From Edolisoma coerulescens (taxonomy: Eukaryota > Chordata > Aves > Passeriformes > Campephagidae): 64,000 bases of DNA. The stretch spans positions 124,001 through 188,000 of the forward strand of contig VWZW01002555.1 in NCBI GenBank assembly GCA_013397115.1, read 5' to 3'. Position 1 is the stretch's first letter. Each line of letters opens with the position of its first letter. The notes beneath the pieces are model-generated. The model was not told the origin of the DNA, searched no databases, and worked only from the letters and a program-made list of their open reading frames with translations. This document shows, one piece after another, positions 35,001 to 47,000 of this stretch. The position numbers were made by a program, and so were the translations under genes.

Positions 35001-38000
35001 CGTGGCAGAGGGAAGGCACGAGTAAATGAACTTGTGTCACCAGGATAGAGAGGGCTTAATCCTTATCCATGACGAAGTTAGGAGGGTTTGATAAGCAAAG
35101 ACAAAATGACAGATTGGCCATGGCACGAGGTTCTCTGCACCCTCGAGGTCTTTCCTTTCTTGGACTCTCTGAAGTCTATTAGGGGGAAAAATCAGCATCA
35201 AGCTCTTGAAGGATTCCCCAGATCCTGGCTTGACTCTGGAATTCACAGCTGGGGCTCCAAACTGCTGACAGACAGCGAGGGGCAAAGAGCTTTTGCAGTC
35301 TTGGCATCAGCCTGAAGAAGAAAGGCTACGAGATGTTCATTTCCTCAAGGGCTCGGGCTGCTCCCCAGGACTCTGCAGAGAAGTGGCTTTCTGGCTGGAC
35401 TCGGCAAAGAGTAAACAGCAAACTCCAGAAATCCAAACAACTCTAGACCAAAAGGAAATGGAAGCTTTTCCTAGCAAGTTTCTCAGCAGAATTCAAGACC
35501 AAAAGTTCTTGATGCTTGCAGCTGCTTAGGTAAGATACAGATGTGACAATACAAACTGAGGAGTGTGACCTCTGAGTATGGAGCTGCCCAAAGGCCACCA
35601 AGCACAACCATCCCTGTGCTCTGTCCCTCGCTGCAGCTTGGCTGATCCCCTTCTACAGCCCCACTGTAAAGGCACAGATGGACTTTGCAATGAGTGAGAT
35701 CAGTCTGGGCAGTGGAATATGCTGATGCCTTACAGAGGAAGAGCAGACTTGGAGAAACTGCATTAAAGCCCCCTGACATGCAAGGAATATAGGAATGACT
35801 CTGGGAGAAAGCTGACAGTGTAATACTGACCATGGAACCAAGCCTGAGGGAAAGACAGTGCATTCTCCAAGTGTCAAAGTGCTGTTAAGACACCTCAGGC
35901 AAACCAGATAAAAAAGGCAACAGGAACTGCACTCTCAGACCCAAAGAGCAGTCACTCAGCACTGGGACTGTCTCACTGCCCAGGGTGCTGGGAATCCTGA
36001 TGTGCTGAGGGAGGCACAACACAGCCCTGAGGAAGGGCACCAGAGACAGGGATGACCCCGAGTGCAGCTGCACCTCGTCCTGTGCATCTGTCCCCGGAGG
36101 CTGTGCTGGCCAGCCTGAGCTGACAGGAGCTGTGCTGCTTCCCCAGAAAGGAGGAAAGAACCCACTCAGCTCCCACTCAGGATCCTGGAACAGGGGATGC
36201 AGATGGACAAAGCTGCTCTTCCCTGAAAGGTCTGTCCTGGGCACCAAGCCCCTCTGCAACCACAGCCTCAAAGCACAGGAGCCCAAAGGGATTGCAGGGC
36301 AGTACCTTTTCCACCCCTGCAGCTGTCATGATCACAGTAACACACCCTGATGGCTCTTCCTGATTTTCTCTTAGAAGATTTTCATTTCCACTGATTTCCA
36401 TCAATTTACACAGTTAAGACTAAAATTTCAAGCTTTTATGTTACAGGTGCAACACCAATACATACAGACCTTAAATGGATTCCTGCTTACACCAAAGCAA
36501 TGGAGAAGTAACTGCTGTAACTGCCAGACCTGGAGAGGGAATCTTAAAAATACAAGCCAGTAACAACGAAAAGAGCAGGGGGTCCTCTGAGGCACTGAGA
36601 CACGTGCATCTGACTATATACCACACCTGGCCACAATAATGCTGCTGAAAAACAAAATTATTGCACCTTTTCAGTTTCATTGGAGACGATAATTCAGTTT
36701 ATGCACAACACCGTGGAAAGTACAAAGTTCACACAGTCACTGAGTATCCTCAGTTAGAAGGGACCCACAGGGATCATGGATCCAGCTCCTGGCCCTGCAC
36801 AGACACCCCAGCAATCCCACCCTGGGCACCCCTGGGAGCTCTGGCAGCTTCGGGGCCGTGCCCATTCCCTGGGCAGCCTGGGCAGTGCCCAGCACCCTCT
36901 GGGGGAAGAACCTTTCCCTGATCTCCATCCCAAACCTCCCCCTCCAGCCATTCCCTCCTTCCCGGAGCTCTGCCCTCAGCTCCTCTGCTGCAGCTGGACC
37001 AGCCCAGCGCCCTCAGCCGCTCCTCGGGTGGCCCCTGCAGACCCTTCCCCAGCCCCGGCTCCCTCCTTTGGACACTCTGGAACAGCTTTGGATCCCTCTG
37101 ATCTTGGGGCACCCAAACTGCCCCAGCACTGGAGGTGAGACTGCCCCAGCCCGGAGCAGAGCTGGGCAATCCCTCCCTGGGCTGATCCCCCAGGACAGGG
37201 ATGTCCCCCCGGGCTCCAGGGCACTGCTGACTCAGATCCAACTGGCCATGGACCAGGACCCCCAGGTCCCTTTCCAGGGGCTGCTCTCCAGCCCATTTGT
37301 GTCAAAAAGCAGGAGTGATGTGGGCAAAGGGAACCAAAGCAGCCAAGCCAGGGCCCCACCCCGTGGCCGGGGCAGCTGCAAGGGGAGTTCTGCCCTGCTC
37401 AGAGGAGAGAGCTGAAATCTGTGCCATGCACCACAAGAACTTGGTCCCTCCTGCTCCAAAGCCTCCCCTTTCCTTGGCCGACTCCATTTTTAAGAAATGC
37501 TTTTTGGAAAGTGCCTGTGGAATAGAGATTTCAAAGGCTAGCTGAAAAAATTTCTAGGCATATAATGCTGACCAGATTCTCCCCACACATGCACATAAAA
37601 TTTCTTCAGCATCATAATTAGAGCAGTACAAAACAAACCCATTTCCCTCAGAAATGATACCCTGCAACTTTCACAAGCAACCATCTCCCAATGCTGGCAG
37701 GGACTTAGGGCAAGAACTGACTTCCTCCCCTTTTCAAACTGTCCCAAGGCTTTAAAATTTCAGTTCCAGTCCTAAAACCTGAACTTCTCCAGAAATCAGA
37801 AGAACACAGAGTGTTTATCTGATGGCCTGGCACCACATTTTCCTGAAGTCTTCAGAAAAACCACATTTTAATTCTCATCTTGATTAGGTGGACCCACGTC
37901 TCCATGGAAACGAGCTGAGGGCACTCACCAAGTGCCTCAAGATAAGGGGAACATTTATGAAATAAAGTCTTCTCAACTCATCACCAGAAACAGATCCTTG

Positions 38001-41000
38001 TGCTAATCCTGAGGGGACAACACAGTAGTTGGCCAAGCTTCACAAATAATATGGAAGAATTCCAGGGACTTGGGGTTCTGGAATCAGCAGGATTAAACTT
38101 CCCAGCCTGGCACTGTGCCTGTGGAACAGCCGACCCCGCACAGGACACTCCGCTCCAACCAGGGGCTCTCCACTAACAAGGTCTCAAATCAAGTCCAGTT
38201 TTCTAGGATAAACCCCCAAATCCAAAAAGGTTTTCCATTTAAAAAAAAGCTCCTAAAGAACCCTGGCAGTTCAACATGTGACTTGGAGAAGTTCAGAGGG
38301 ACTGGACCACCTCTTGTGAAATGAAACCTAATTAAATATTTGGCTTCACAGTGGAGGTGGGGAGTAACCATCTCTTTCCAAGAATTTGGTTTCAGATCTC
38401 TAAATGTCTTCTTATTTTCAAACCCAATGACTTCAGAAGTGACATTATGTTCCTAAAATGTGTTTGGCATGAAACAAACAGACAATGGCACCACTACATT
38501 TCTGGAGAGGCAAGGGAAGCTCCCTCTGCCAAAGCCCTGCCTGTGTTACCTTCAGCTACCACCACTTTGTGCTTGCATGAACTTTTGACCCACAATGCAA
38601 GTAGAGCCCAAGGGAAAGAGTTCAAATTTGCTGTTTATCATTCCTCATTCTTCCTTCCAATTGTTAATTCAGGTTCGGGATTATTTTTCAAATTCTGACA
38701 GTCAGAGAGCACATTCTGCTTTGAGCTTATCTCTGCCCACAACCCAACTCAGCACCAGCTGTGGTAAATTCCTAACTCTCACCCTTAGAAACAATCTAGC
38801 AGAATCTGGTTATTCTTTGTGGTAAAATACCAAATGACAAGATTTTGCTGTTACACCAGAGATATTTTACAGTATTAAAAAACCAAATCCTTTGGGTTTG
38901 TTTGTAACAACAAGTATATAATTCCATAAATGCTAATATGGCTCCCTAAACTCTGACCCTCTGACAGAAACAGGAAGATCTTATTAAAGATCCAGGCAAA
39001 TATTTGAAGAAAAAACATTTTGGTATTCAGAGACAAAAAATTCTTCATCTCAGCTAAGATGAAAGTCTTACTTAAGAGCTTCTGCACTTTGCTGTGAAAC
39101 ATGGGAGAATGGGGAAAGTACAAAACTGTGGAAGAGCAACTTCAGGCTTAGAAACAGGAAGAGGAAGAAAAAGTTAATCTTAAAGCTAAGTTTGATTGTT
39201 ATTGGTACTCACTCTCTACATTTTAAACAGTGTTAAAAGCTTCTTTTGACAGCCCTTTAGGGAAGCAATTTGTGAAAAGTACTTTAAAGGGTGATTTATT
39301 TGAAAAATTCTAATAGACTTTTGGAAGTGGAAGAATTATTGGGCCCTTGACTATTAGCACAAACACCAACCCCTCTGGGTCGGAGGCCTGGCAAACAGCA
39401 ATATTTTGGAGGGAATCTGTAAGCAGGGAAAAACCTGCTGTGGCACAACCCCCCTGTCCTGCTCTCCTGCCTTCCCTCCAGCCCGGCAGCGAGTGGGAAA
39501 CGCGCTGCCCGTGCCAAGGGAGCACCGGTGCCCCTGGAATTACCCACTGCCTCTCCAGCACAGACTGCTCCCCTCTGGAATTACCCACTGCCTCTCCAGC
39601 ACAGACTGCTCCCCTCCGGAATTAACCACTGCCTCTCCAGCACAGACTGCTCCCTCCGGAATTAACCACTGCCTCTCCAGCACAGACTGCTCCCCTCTGA
39701 AGGGTGGGCAAAGATGCATTCCCTTCCTGGATCTGGGCAAAGGGAGGCTCCCCTTGCTCCTGCTCCAGGGCAGTGCAGAGGCAGGAGCCCACGGCTGACT
39801 CCAGGTTCGCTGCACCTCCCAAGTGCCCGCGGGTCACTGCCAACACCTTCAGTTCCACCCCCTGTGACCGACGGCCACTGAGGACTCAGGCTGTTCATGG
39901 GTTTGTAGCCAAGCATGGAAGGGAAGGTAGAGACCTACAGGGGATTTTCTCTCACAGCCCTGATTCTGCTTCCCTGCTCTGCCTGAGCCACCCGGGAGCT
40001 CCCGGCACGGCCGGGAATATTTCACACCCAGGAATATTTCACACCCTTAAGGACACAGGCATGAGACAGAAGCACAGGCAGCAGCAGCAGCTGGATTGCC
40101 AGGCAGCCCGGAATGGGCAGAAACCACGGCAACACCTCCCAGTTTACCCTGTGCTCACCCCCAGGCTCATTCCTCGGGGTGGTTTTTAATGCCTGAGGTT
40201 GGGCTCCAGCTCCACCCCACAGCCAGGGACAAGCCCTGACTGCACATCCTACAGCCCCAGAGCAGCCCCCCGAGCCTCCCTGAACAGAAAATAAACAGCC
40301 ATGAGCTGAAACTCAGAGAAACTTAAGGTTCAAAGGAGGCTTGGAGGTCTGGGTCTCTTGACTTGCAAGCACCCATGTGTTCTGCATCCATTTTGAGTGG
40401 ATGAGCTCTTGTTATCAGGCTGTGCAGTGCAAATCTTTCTCCTAATCTGAGGTTTAATACATTTACTGGTAATGTAATGGAATTTAGGAATTTTTTTAAG
40501 AAACGTGCTCATTACTACATTTTAATGACCTACTCTTTCCCCACTCTCAGCTATTCAAAGACTGACAATTTCTTTATATTTATTATTGATATTGGGGATG
40601 AGAGAAGCACAAGGGGTTTGGGTTTTTCCTACTTGTTTCATCCTAGCAAGAAGTATTCAGTTCAAAAGCTTTGTTTCTGTGCACTGGAAAGCAAATCTAC
40701 AGCAAGTAAAGAATCAAAGCATTAAAGAGCAGATTTGGATAATTCCAAAGGCCTTAGAAAGCCTTCAGAACACCTTCAAGGAGTCCTTCCATCTCTAATA
40801 ACAACAACGCCTACACAAATGTTCCACTTACACAAATGAGATTCAGAAGAATAACATTAAAAGTGTGAGTTACAGTAATGCCAAACTGTTTTAGTGTTCT
40901 ATGCAAAGGTTTTCATGCTGCTTTTTGCCCATTTTCTGTACAGAACTAGGCCAGAATTGTGCAGAAAGCAAGAAAATATCACACTAAAAGCTCTTAATCC

Positions 41001-44000
41001 CATAGGCTTCTTATCATTGCAGTATCACTCTCATTCCCTACAGGGAAAATACATCTCCCCTCAAATAATAAAGTGGATCATTCAGCTCACAGGTAAATAT
41101 CAAGTTTAGTCCCATTTTGCCTAGGGTGCATTTCATGTTCAGTTCTTTATCTCTAAATGTCTATAAATGATGTAGCAAGCTTTATTAAAAGGTATTTGGA
41201 AAGTATATTATGGCTGCAGCAGAACCATTTTACAGCTGGGTTCAGAGTTCGGGATAATTTTGTTTCCTGAGTGCCAAGCAACACAAATTGCCATCTGCCA
41301 TTCTGCAGTGATTCCATTAGTTCATATCTGTCTTCAACATCAAAACACATTTCCCCACTAATGAATTTCAGACCAATAATTTCCCATCCTGAAATAAATC
41401 CATGACAGTCTGTGGTGTAACTGCAGAGCTTTGTGGTGGGTACAGCAAACAGAGCAAGACACATGTTCTCCTGCTGGCAGAACACTGGGATGATCCTGAT
41501 TTATCAGAAATATTTCAAAACCACCAAGCAAGCCTAGCTCTGTAAACCTCAAAACAAGATAAGCAAAATTTTATATCTGAAGCTGCTTTACCACTGATGC
41601 CCCTGTGGGTTCATCATCATAGGACTGATTATTGTTCCCACCAAACCACCAGAGAGAGGAAAAATCCCATATGGGGACCAAAGCTGTGTTTGCAACAGTC
41701 AGTCCCTGCTTTAGAAGTAATAAGTTACGTTTTAAATAATTGGTGATTAAGGCATCAACCTCAGATCACCTTCAAAGTGAATGTGGCCAATATACTGAAC
41801 ATCCACCAATACATGGAATTATCTTGGAGTACTGTGTCCCAAACCTGCTATTTTATTAAAATCCAGAGTCCCAGAAAGTTTCAAAACTCTTTAAATGCAA
41901 AAAGGATGATGTTAACACCTAAACCTCTGCACCTGCTGTGGCAGGGAGTTGCTGAGGGCATTTTTGAAATCATCCCAAGAGCAGGAGTGACACAGATTCA
42001 CTGCTCCAACATTCACCACCTTCGGAACCCCAAAATCAGCACCATTATCTGCAGGCAGGATAGATCAGAACACCTACCTCTATATCCTGGATTATCTTTG
42101 GGTATAAGGACCTGTAAAACGAATTGGGGGGCCCATCTGTTGGTCTGTTTTTAAACAGGTACTGATCCCTAGAAAGAAGGAAAAACACAGTTTTCAGTGT
42201 ACCACAAAGAACCCAAACTTCACAGGAATGCAAAGCCTGCCCAGAACAAACCCTCAGCACATATTCTCAAAAACACTCTGAAGAATTTTTGGTATCACTA
42301 TTACAACCCTTGTGACTTTGTGATTTGACAAATATTTAAACTGTCCAAGGTTAAAAAGGTAACAGTGGTTTCCAGTTCTGATTCCCTGCTCCACAAGGTC
42401 TCCAGGCAGCAGGGTGCCATCCCCTTGCTCTGTGCGTGCCTTTGCTCAGGCACACCACTAGAGAGCACAGGGAAACAGGTTTCTGAAGCAGAACAGCTCT
42501 CCAGAAACTTGGGAAGGACAGGAAAACTCCAGTGCCACAAACAGCAAGGGTTTCTCCTTGAGAGGCTTCTGCAGCCCAAGCTGCTACTTCACATTTTAAG
42601 GAGAAAAAAAAAAAAAGAATTGGAAATACTTCACTCAAAAAAAAGCCCTGCAGAAGTTTTTTGAGACTTGATGGAATTGTTAGTTCTCCCTGCAAAACAG
42701 AAATTCCAAATTTGCACACACTCAAGCAAGAAAAAATGGTGACAGACAAGGGAGCACAAAAGGACAGGGACAAAGCTGGAGCAGAAAGGGGAGCTGAGAG
42801 CTTTGGCCTCCAGTCCCAGCAGAGCTCAGCAATACCCATTTATTCTAAACTTCCTTTTGGGCAGAGCTCACTCTGAGGGGATTTGTGAAGGAGAACAGTG
42901 CACAAGGTGAGTTCAGGTACTTACCAACCCCTTCTCTCCGAGAGCCCCTTCCAGAGCGGGTCTGTGCGTACCATTCTCTCGATGAGCTTCTTCCATAGCA
43001 TGCCCTCCGAGATGACTCTCTGCCACTCCTTACACACCAGCTCTGCTGCACACAGGGATCTGGCGTCCAGATACGAAAGGATGTTTTCTGCTATGTGATC
43101 TAAGCCTTGCTCTACAAAGACATGAAAGCAACCAGGCAGTGAGTGCACAGAGAACAACCAAACCAGCCTTGCAAGACACTGAGAGCCCGGAGCTTTGGGG
43201 CACTGCGGGAACATGAGACCAGTGTCACCCCTAGAGCAGCAGTCACAGGTGAGTGAGTGCACACAGATACACCAAAATATCTCCAAGGTTTTGTGCCTTT
43301 CCTGCTCTGCTCTGCCTGTTGGACCTTCCTTCTGCCCTGGGGGGAGAATCAGCACAACAGAGCAGCAAAAGCAGCACGGGCAGGCCCAGGGAGGGGATTG
43401 TCCCCTGCACTCTGCTCTCCTGAGATCCCACCTGGAGCAGGGATCACAGCTCTGGTGTCCCCAACATAAGGACATGGAACTGCTGGAGCAAGTCCAGAGG
43501 AGGCCATAAAGCCAGGCTGGGAGAGCTGGGAATGTTCAGCCTGGAGAAGGGAAGGTTGTGTGGAGACCTCACAGCCCCTGCCAGGGTCTGAGGGGGCTAC
43601 AAGGAAGTTCCTCTGCATCAGGAACTTCGAGTACCAGGACAAGGAGGAATGGCTTCACTGCCAGAGGGCAGGGATGGATGGGATATTGGGAAGGAATTGT
43701 TCCCTGGGAGGGTGGGCAGGCCCTGGCACAGGGTGCCCAGAGCAGCTGTGGCTGCCCCTGGATCCCTGGCAGTGCCCAAGGCCAGGCTGGACGGGGCTTG
43801 GAGCAGCCTGGGACAGTGGAAGGTGTCCCTGCCATGGCAGGGGGCTGAAACAAGATGAGCTTTAAGGTCTCTTCCAAGCCAAACCATTCTATGTGGTTCT
43901 ATAAAACCAAAGTTCAGCAGAATGTACAAGCAGTAGAAAGTATTTTGCTACTTCTGGGCACAGAATCCTTTTCTTCCTGAGCACACGATCCCAAAAGATG

Positions 44001-47000
44001 GTCATCTTCAAGCACTGCTTTACTAAGCAGCAGCAATGAAAGGCTGGAATATTGATTCTTGGACTCTTCCCTCATACGAAACTATAGAGAATTCAACTCA
44101 GCACAGACAGGACTCCACAGGAAGTACAGACAGAGCAGGGAAGGTGTGAGCAGAGATGCTGCAGACACTTTCCTGCAAGGACATCTTTCCTATTTAATCC
44201 TTTCCATAATCTGCACCTCCAGCCCAGGTGCTCAGAGCCCATTATCAGGGGACTGGGGACACACAGACATCCCCTACGAAGACCCCAGAAGCAGCTTGAC
44301 AACCCCTGTGATCCTTTTAGATCACAGTAGGGCTGGATTTATGTCTGAAATGCACTCACCACCCCAGAAACATGTCAGGACTGGGGTCTGGCCCATTGAT
44401 CCAGGACTCTGTGCTGCAGTATCTGATTTCCCAACTCAGTCAATACCTCTCCAAAGCACTGGGTGCTCAGGCAGCAGCTGGGAGGACGAATAAGTACCAC
44501 AACAAACCTGCTGAGCTGCCAGCACAGACCTCTCAGGACACAAAGCAGTGGAACAAGTGTTTGCCCCTTGCCCAGACTTTGTATTCTGCTCAGGGGGCCT
44601 GACTTAAAAAGGGGATTGCTGTTGAGTAAAGGTCCATACACAGAAACCACTTAGATAATGAACTTGCACTGGATTTAAAATAGCAACCAAACTTTTCTCG
44701 TCCACATTCCAACCACAGCATCATTGGTCCCACAAAAAGCCACTGCTAAGTCTGTTCCTGATTTCAAAGGACCTGCAATTTTGCTTTCCACAAAACTCCC
44801 CTGAACCTGAGATGTTGAATAACTTCATTTTCATGAGTAACATACACCCCTTGGCCAAGCATGAAAAAAATCTTTCAAACCAGGAGATGACGACCTTTTT
44901 AATTTTCCACTTTATCTCATGACAGCTCACTTTAGGCTTCAAATAGTCCTGACAAATCAAAGGAACTACTGTTATTTTTTTAAAGCATTAAGAAACTGTG
45001 TTCATACAGTCCTCCACTGCACACTGAATTTCACATGGCCTTCATAAAACTGAACAGCAGCAGAAAGCAGAAACCATTAAATGTAAGCCTTACTCATTTC
45101 ACTGCACTCAGCTCCCACACCCCAGAGCAGCTCCCACTCGGGTGCTGTCACTGTGGGGCTGTGCCCTCCTGGCACACACAGCCAGCCCACTGTGACCCAG
45201 GATCTCACTGAGCTTTAAGGATCAACTGGGAATTATTAGGCAAAAGCCCTTTCTTTATCAAGATGCCCAACTGTCACAGTGCTGTGTAACACTGACCACA
45301 GCTAAAACCACATTTTTAATGAGTCACAAACTGTCTCATGATGTTAAAATCTGCCAATCTCATCTTCCATGAACACACAGAGCCTCCCAAGTCCCACACT
45401 GAGAGCACACAAATGCTTTGCTCTGCCATCGAATCTATCCTTAAGAGTTCTACTGCTAGCAGAAGTGCACAGATTTAAATTGCTACATTCAAAAGAGATG
45501 TCAAGTGAAATATTTACCCGAATTAACACAGTAGGAACAGGTCCAAAGCACAGATACGAAGGACAGGCCCCGTAGATTTATGTCAGACAACATGCAGGAC
45601 TAAGTTTAAGACACATTAAGGCCTGAAATAGCTGCATATCCCCATTTTACATTAAAAGACAGTGACTTGTTTTAGAAAGTTTCTGAAATAGGTACTGAAA
45701 TCTATTCATTTTCTGAAGTAAAATGAATTTGACATCTATTGGTAGGCTTTTCAACGGAACACATGACACCCATCTCTTATGCATCTCTTTGCAGTTTTAC
45801 AGAAAATGGTGAAAAAGAGCTGTTGTTGATTAGAGGGACCAGCTGAAGGTTTGGCTGAATTTCAGTAATAAATTCAAACAATTAAAATTCACAGGGATTT
45901 CAAAGGTCTGTGTATAAACATCACTTTGTATGAAAATGAAACCCAAATGTGGGATGTCAGCTCTCTAAATGTGATCACCATTGGATACAAAACAGTCACT
46001 TCGATCAGGAACCACAGCCCAGTTACCACTCTGTCACAGAACACAGGGGAAGTCAGATTCCATCACCTCTTCTTCCATTTTTCCTGCATTCTCACAGGTG
46101 TAAAATTGGGCAGGACAGCAGTGAGCAAAACCTACTTCTGCTTAAAACAAAAGAATTTGACTTCTTGTAGACAAGTGGAGCCATCTTTTAAAAAGGCATC
46201 ATGGAATACCCGGAGTTGGAAGGGGCCCACAAGGATCATCAATTCCAGCTCCTGGCCCTGCACAGGATGACCCCAAAAATCCCTCCATGTGCCTGAGAGT
46301 GGTACTCCACTGTTATCCTTTAATGTGATTGCAGCCCAACATGAGATTGATTTCAATCAGCTCAGATTAAGTTCCTGGATAAATTTAGACAGATGTTCTT
46401 TGCACGCCACAGCACCTTCAAGGAAGGCTGAATATGGGAACAATTCCCAGTATTTACACTGGAAAAAAGCAACAGAAGTGGTAAAGATGTATTTTGATAT
46501 ATACAAATGTGGTGCGAACGACTGTCATCTTACAAAGCTCCCAAAATTTTCTTAGGCAGAAATATATAACATGAAAGATCTGTGTAACTCTGTATCAGCC
46601 CTGAGGTACCAAAGCAAACAAAATAAAATTATATTTGAAGATCAGACTTGCACATGAAGGGGCTGGAGAGTCAGTCCTAGGAGGAGGGGCTGAGGGAGCT
46701 GGGAAAGGGGCTCAGCCTGGAGAAAAGGAGGCTCAGGGGGGGACCTTGTGGCTCTGCACAACTCCCTGACAGGAGGGGGCAGCCGGGGGGGTCGGGCTCT
46801 GCTCCCAGGGAACAGGGACAGGAGGAGAGGGAACGGCCTCAGGCTGGGCCAGGGGAGGCTCAGGCTGGACATCAGCAGGAATTTCCCCATGGAAAGGGTG
46901 CTCAGGCCTTGGCAGGGGCTGCCCAGGGAGGTTTGGAGTGCCCATCCCTGGAGGTGCCCAAGGAAGGGCTGGAGGTGGCACTCAGAGCTCTGGGCTGGGG

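Larger units (their letters stand above)
31526..42077 (-). other. FBXW11: Large FBXW11 intron (10.55 kb) between linker exon and propeller
   Basis: Bounded by GTAGGT (42077 downward) and CTGGTCAG (ending 31526). It contains a minus-strand CR1 (about 36737-37305) and a 41-bp minisatellite (39536-39698). The rest looks like unique intronic sequence; I found no extra coding exon or RNA gene. Confidence 0.88.

Noticed and set aside
39536..39698. CRISPR-like array
   Set aside because: The units are contiguous with no spacers, and this is a vertebrate intron. It is an ordinary minisatellite.
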